Positions 60,614-64,000 of a stretch of 64,000 nt of DNA are shown piece by piece. The stretch is taken from the NCBI GenBank assembly GCA_910574195.1, contig CAJTBF010000001.1:62001-126000 (forward strand), in the 5' to 3' direction. This DNA is from Lachnospiraceae bacterium. Lineage in GTDB: Bacteria; Bacillota; Clostridia; Lachnospirales; Lachnospiraceae. Numbering within the stretch: the stretch's first letter is position 1; each line of letters begins with the position of its first letter. The translations under genes and the position numbers were made by a program. Under the pieces are notes generated by a model. That model had not been told where the DNA came from. It searched no databases and was given only the letters and a program-made list of their open reading frames with translations.

Positions 60614-61624
60614 ATGAAAGGATGGATCTATCAACTGAAAAGCGTACGGAAAGATAAGTTTTGCATCATGTCGTTTTTCCTGCCTGTACTGGTCGCCATA
60701 CTGTTAAATTTTGCCGGCTCCATAGATCTTTCCTCTTTGGGGGAATTACAGTTTGTCCTGACAGCCGGTGATCTCACTTCGGAAACAACGGAGTGGCTTG
60801 CACGATACGGCACGGTTATGATCTGCCAGACAGAAGAAGAACTGATTTCAGAGATCAATGATCCCTCCACCAACCTGATTGGTATAGAAAAGGACGGAAA
60901 AGGGATCAAAACCATTTTATCCGGCGACGAATGGGCAATCCTGCAGCAGGCGGCAGGTACGCTCCCGCTGCTCTATGAACAACGGGAATCCTCGGCGCAA
61001 GTGGGCGTACAGATTCTGTCGCGCCCGGATATACTGGCAGGTTACCAGCATATTTTTGCCGCAATGACGTTGGTCGTAGCGATGTTCATGGGCTGTACTT
61101 TTAACGCCATGAACATCATTTCCGAAAAAGAAGAAGGGGTGGTGTTTATCAATGAGATCCTGCCCATGTCCCCCAAAGAATATCTTATACAGAAAATCGG
61201 AATCGGATTTGTATTCGGATGTTTATCCGCTCTTATTACCGCGGCAATCTGTTTCAGACTGCCCTTTGCCAGAGCGGCGGTCATGCTGGCGCTGCTCGTG
61301 TTGTCGGCCTTCGTGTCCTCTTTGATCGGCCTGTTTATCGGGCGCTTTTCAAATGGACTGATGATCGGCGTCGTCTACATCAAACTTGTTATGATTGTAT
61401 TTATGGCAGTCCCGATGATCTCCTATCTGGCTGGTGTGGAGAATCGGATTCTCACCTTTCTCTCCTATCTTATCCCATCCAGCGCTACTCTGGAGGGAAT
61501 CATGGACCTGGCCAACGGCGGCACGGCAATGGCGGGCAAAGATACGGTGATCCTCGCAGTACATGGTATCGTTTGGTTTTTGCTTTATCTGCTGCTGGCC
61601 GGAAGAGGGAAAAAACAGGCGTAA
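60614..61624 (+). CDS. ABC-2 type exporter permease, second subunit
   Basis: 336 residues from ATG 60614 (AAAAGGAGG upstream). Same topology as the first permease: N-terminal helix (about 18-38), outside domain to about residue 140, then five or six helices. NIISEKEEGVVFINEILPMSPKEYLIQK is the usual cytoplasmic coupling segment of ABC-2 proteins. It presumably forms a heterodimer with the first. It is the last gene of the operon. Confidence 0.88.
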   Translation: MKGWIYQLKSVRKDKFCIMSFFLPVLVAILLNFAGSIDLSSLGELQFVLTAGDLTSETTEWLARYGTVMICQTEEELISEINDPSTNLIGIEKDGKGIKTILSGDEWAILQQAAGTLPLLYEQRESSAQVGVQILSRPDILAGYQHIFAAMTLVVAMFMGCTFNAMNIISEKEEGVVFINEILPMSPKEYLIQKIGIGFVFGCLSALITAAICFRLPFARAAVMLALLVLSAFVSSLIGLFIGRFSNGLMIGVVYIKLVMIVFMAVPMISYLAGVENRILTFLSYLIPSSATLEGIMDLANGGTAMAGKDTVILAVHGIVWFLLYLLLAGRGKKQA

Positions 61625-61674
61625 ATAATTTTAAAACCCAAACCGCCCACGCTAACATATTTTTCATAAAATAC

Positions 61675-61712
61675 ACAGGGAAGGAAATCTGTCTGATGAT
61701 TTCCCTCCCTGT
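61675..61712 (+). terminator. Hairpin after the ABC operon
   Basis: CAGGGA-GGAAATC ... GATTTCC-TCCCTG with one bulge on each side (arms from 61676 and to 61711). There is no T run, so it may need another factor. Confidence 0.45.
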
Positions 61713-61771
61713 AACATTGAAATATCCTTTAAAAAGATGCCACAATATAAATAAACCGTGTATATAACCAT

Positions 61772-62332
61772 TCAGCCTTTCGTCCTCTTTGTTACGGAAT
61801 TATATTCCCTTAATATTCCACACTTTTTTAGAATCTTATGTGCTTTTAAGGAATTGATATTAATAACCTTTGCGTTTAGTTCTACCGAATTTTCAGCTCC
61901 TGTACTTAAAATTGCATCTGACAGCGTTAATTCCTACTCCAAAGGAAATTCTTTTGTTCCATTATAGAAGGTGTAAAATTCCGGTGTCGGAATCTTTACA
62001 AGCCTGGTCTTATATCGTGCTTCTTCCTCTACCAACTGTTCATATGCTCTCCCGACATATAACAGACACCGTAAAGGCATGTTCGGATTGATACTACTTT
62101 GATGTTCCCCAAACACAATGATCTTTTCGTCCACTCCAAAAGAAATATCATTTTTAAAATTCTTATATAAGATGTCATCTATTTTTATTTTCTGAATAAT
62201 TCCCTCATCCTGATAATCTGTATCATGTAATGCATTATACAAACTTAGCAAATTCTTTTTCGCTGTTTTATCCTGATAAAACAAGTCTACAAAAAGACTG
62301 TCCTTATACTCTCGATTTTCTTTTTCTATCAC
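61772..62332 (-). pseudogene. Rpn/YhgA-like PD-(D/E)XK nuclease, interrupted
   Basis: The intact 5' part (62332-61937, 132 residues) has the Rpn-family start YKDSLFVDLFYQD, then ISFGVDEKIIVFGEHQSSINPNMPLRCLLYVGR with nuclease-like acidic residues. A TAG stops it after KEFPLE. The same frame then continues with ELTLSDAIL, VELNAKVININ and HKILKKCGILREYN to a stop at 61772, all expected of the family but with a segment missing. It is therefore decayed, not simply short. Confidence 0.8.
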
Positions 62333-62394
62333 AATATACTCACTTTCTCATTATCTGATTTTATAATATCACAATTTAATTGACGTTTCAATGT

Positions 62395-62530
62395 TTCTCG
62401 TAACAGTTCAGCCTTCGGCCTCACTGTTACGCAAATCCAGCCCATTTAAAGTTTGCTTTCAGCAAAGGGCTGGATTCTTTGACTGGATTTATACATTCTT
62501 ACGGACTTTGCCGCAAGTGCAAAGTCCTGG
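62395..62530. repeat. Cluster of three palindromes including stem-loop repeat copy 3
   Basis: First, GTAACAGT ... ACTGTTAC (62400-62407, 62423-62430). Second, AATCCAGCCC ... GGGCTGGATT (about 62433-62477). Third, the GGACTTT family: GGACTTTGCCGCAAGTGC followed by AAAGTCC (62503-62527), preceded by ATTCTTAC. The rest of the gap to 62,696 shows no gene. Confidence 0.7.
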
Positions 62531-62696
62531 GCTGAATAGTTACCTGTTTCTCATAAAAGGGAGCCTTTCACTGTTGATTTTTCCTCCTGCCGTCATTATA
62601 CTGAAAAGCAGAATGTAACCAAAAAAGCTGACTGTCGAGCTGTTATGTCAGAACTCAAGACAATCGTTTCAAAGGAATTTTCCAGGTGAGGTCTTT

Positions 62697-63224
62697 ATGA
62701 TTTATTTTATAAAATCAAAGAAAAGGCATTTTTCATATGCCCAATGGAATACTTATTTTGAGCAGAACAACGCGCAGCGTCTGCTGATTTCATTTGAAGA
62801 TGATCGATTAACGGAAAAAGAAAAAGCATTGATTTTCCCATCTATCTGCCAGTTCGAGCGCGGAGAATATTCTGACGGAAGACATCTGAAAAGAGTGGCG
62901 GATCGCTTTGCCGCAGAGACACAGAACAAAGATTATATGCACTGCATCCGATGGTTTATAAAGGAAGAGAATGCACATTCAAACTATTTGAAAACCTATA
63001 TGGAACACTACAATGTCCGTGAAAAAAAGCATGTAATCCTGGATCATATATTTCGGCAGTTAAGAAAACTTGCCGGACTCCGATGCGAGGTTATCGTGCT
63101 GGTGACGGCTGAGATGATCGCATTATCCTATTATGACGCTTTGCAGCATGCCGCAGGATCTCCCGCACTAAAGGCGATCTGCCGGCAGATGCTTCACGAT
63201 GAGATCCCACACATTAGTTCATAA
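62697..63224 (+). CDS. Ferritin-like (di-iron) protein, C-terminus probably lost
   Basis: 175 residues. Helical, with metal-ligand spacing of the ferritin-like fold: FERGE near 54, IKEENAHS (E-x-x-H) near 90, TAEMIAL near 138 and LHDEIPH (D-E-x-x-H) near 170. Relatives continue well beyond this last motif, whereas here the frame stops three codons later (ISS), exactly where the DUF4180 gene also breaks off. It is therefore likely a truncated pseudogene or nearly so. AGGTGAGG precedes the start. The function of the family is not known to me. Confidence 0.6.
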   Translation: MIYFIKSKKRHFSYAQWNTYFEQNNAQRLLISFEDDRLTEKEKALIFPSICQFERGEYSDGRHLKRVADRFAAETQNKDYMHCIRWFIKEENAHSNYLKTYMEHYNVREKKHVILDHIFRQLRKLAGLRCEVIVLVTAEMIALSYYDALQHAAGSPALKAICRQMLHDEIPHISS

Positions 63225-63435
63225 ACTTTTGCAGAATTTCACCCGCAATTCCCGAACTGAGGATAAAGAAGTCCCCACATATCCTGTTCTTATCAATGAC
63301 AATTCTGTCCGCTCCCGTTTCATATTTTACAGTCATCGCAAAATCCAGCGCGGACTGCGTATCCACAATAATCATCTCATCACCGGAAACAACTGCGATG
63401 TCAATCCCGTTCTTTTTCAAATGTTCTATTTTCAT
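63214..63435 (-). pseudogene. DUF4180 protein, C-terminally truncated
   Basis: 73 residues of a family usually about 110-120 long. NGIDIAVVSGDEMIIVDTQSALDFAMT and FILSSGIAGEILQKF match the DUF4180 first half. The frame ends in KFMN where the second half should begin. The last 11 bases overlap the truncated ferritin-like gene. The start ATG has AGGAGGGTAAG upstream. The family function is unknown. Confidence 0.75.
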
Positions 63436-63486
63436 CTTACCCTCCTAAACCAAATCTGCAGTACAAATCCCGGTTGAAAATAGATT

Positions 63487-64000
63487 CTATCGGATTATGG
63501 ATTCATTATCAAGCATTCTCTTCTCTCGATTTCTATATTCCCGCGGTGTGCAGCCATAAAAACGTTTAAATGTTTTCGCGAAATTGCTTGGACTGTCAAA
63601 ACCACATAAAGTTGCTATTTCCGAAATGTTGTTTGCCAGATCCTTTCGCAGCATCTCTGCTCCCTGCATAATCCGATACTTAATCAAATATTGAATCGGA
63701 GAAAGCTGAATTCTTTTTTGAAAACAACGCAGACATTCCCTCTCACTGATATCCGCTGCGCCTGAGATGTCCGACAGGGTCAGCCCATCTGAAAAATTTT
63801 CGTGAATATAGGTCAGCATTTTCCGGATACGGAGATTGTCCTGGTCAGGAGAACCTCCAGACTGATCTATCTTCCCCTGAAATTCCTGATACAGAAAAAA
63901 ACAGATTCGGGATAATTTTTCCCGCACAATAAATTCAAAACCTTCGCAATCGCATGCCAGCGCTTCGAATGCACGGCAAAACCAGTGCGCTGCCTTTTCG
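63487..64000 (-). CDS. AraC-family transcriptional regulator (5' part outside window)
   Basis: 171 residues visible; the frame is open to the window end, with AAHWFCRAFEALACDCEGFE upstream of the GTG at 63927, so the start lies beyond 64000. A C-terminal AraC/XylS DNA-binding domain covers the last 100 residues: TLSDISGAADISERECLRCFQ (first HTH), NISEIATLCGFDSPSNFAKTFKRFYGCTPREYR (second HTH). The N-terminal ligand domain is mostly outside. Targets are unknown. Confidence 0.92.
   Translation of the reverse strand, partial: EKAAHWFCRAFEALACDCEGFEFIVREKLSRICFFLYQEFQGKIDQSGGSPDQDNLRIRKMLTYIHENFSDGLTLSDISGAADISERECLRCFQKRIQLSPIQYLIKYRIMQGAEMLRKDLANNISEIATLCGFDSPSNFAKTFKRFYGCTPREYRNREKRMLDNESIIR

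Noticed and set aside
1-64000. CRISPR array, tRNA or rRNA genes
   Set aside because: No regularly spaced short repeats and no tRNA-like T-loop/anticodon arrangement or rRNA signature were seen; a tRNAscan/Infernal run would settle it.

Overview
The window looks like a chromosomal segment of a spore-forming gut Firmicute of the Lachnospiraceae type (Clostridia). The grounds are sporulation genes of the yqfC/yqfD pair, a complete clostridial-order rnfCDGEAB cluster, the murT-gatD pair, an ispH-rpsA overlap, a sodium-pumping decarboxylase cluster and frequent AGGAGG-type ribosome sites with TTG/GTG starts. Species cannot be fixed from sequence reading alone. No rRNA, tRNA or CRISPR array was seen.

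Region 1 (1-34.7 kb) is core chromosome. It begins with yqfD (cut by the window edge), yqfC and a HAD hydrolase on the minus strand, then a repeat-rich leader and murT-gatD (lipid II amidation) on the plus strand. A P-type cation ATPase follows, behind a textbook promoter and a yybP-ykoY (manganese) riboswitch whose P1 strand can alternatively form a terminator. Next come the Rnf complex (7.5-12.5 kb), a run rpsA-ispH-cmk-FAD oxidoreductase-RpiR regulator-Xaa-Pro peptidase (12.8-19.5 kb), a five-gene biotin-dependent Na+ pump cluster with both 12S-type and 5S-type carboxyltransferases (19.7-25.0 kb), a leucine-pathway enzyme LeuA fused to an AraC-type DNA-binding domain (25.3-27.2 kb), two D-Ala-D-Ala carboxypeptidases, scpA/scpB, a phosphoesterase, a DnaJ-domain protein and a low-molecular-weight tyrosine phosphatase.

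Region 2 (about 34,640-50,551) is an integrative mobilizable element of about 15.9 kb inserted in the 5' end of the phosphatase gene. It carries a Tn916-type integrase, an excisionase, a VapE-like helicase, a CHC2 primase, a MobA/MobL relaxase, an oriT-like palindrome, small mobilization genes and tnpV. It has no type IV secretion genes. Cargo includes a TipAL-like MerR regulator, XRE regulators, an MBL-fold hydrolase, a tautomerase, a GNAT acetyltransferase and a SymE-like protein. Its AT-rich right part holds an 820-residue P-loop ATPase with a cold-shock-like N-terminus and a HEPN-like RNase motif at the C-terminus, lying between a broken and an intact tnpV. This is the best candidate for an undescribed (probably anti-phage) system. 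About 100 bp of the phosphatase 5' end and its upstream DNA is duplicated at the two ends, so the element appears to have replaced the gene's start and promoter.

Region 3 (50.6-64.0 kb) is accessory and partly decayed. It holds remnants of a restriction-modification gene, a DUF1016 gene and an AAA ATPase, then a phosphoesterase, a GrpB protein, an orphan GHKL sensor kinase next to a permease stump, a full two-component system with an ABC exporter and a 48-residue membrane peptide, a broken Rpn/YhgA-like nuclease, a truncated ferritin-like gene abutting a truncated DUF4180 gene, and an AraC regulator cut by the window end. Several palindromic repeat families (three copies of a GGACTTT stem-loop and others) sit in the intergenic spaces.
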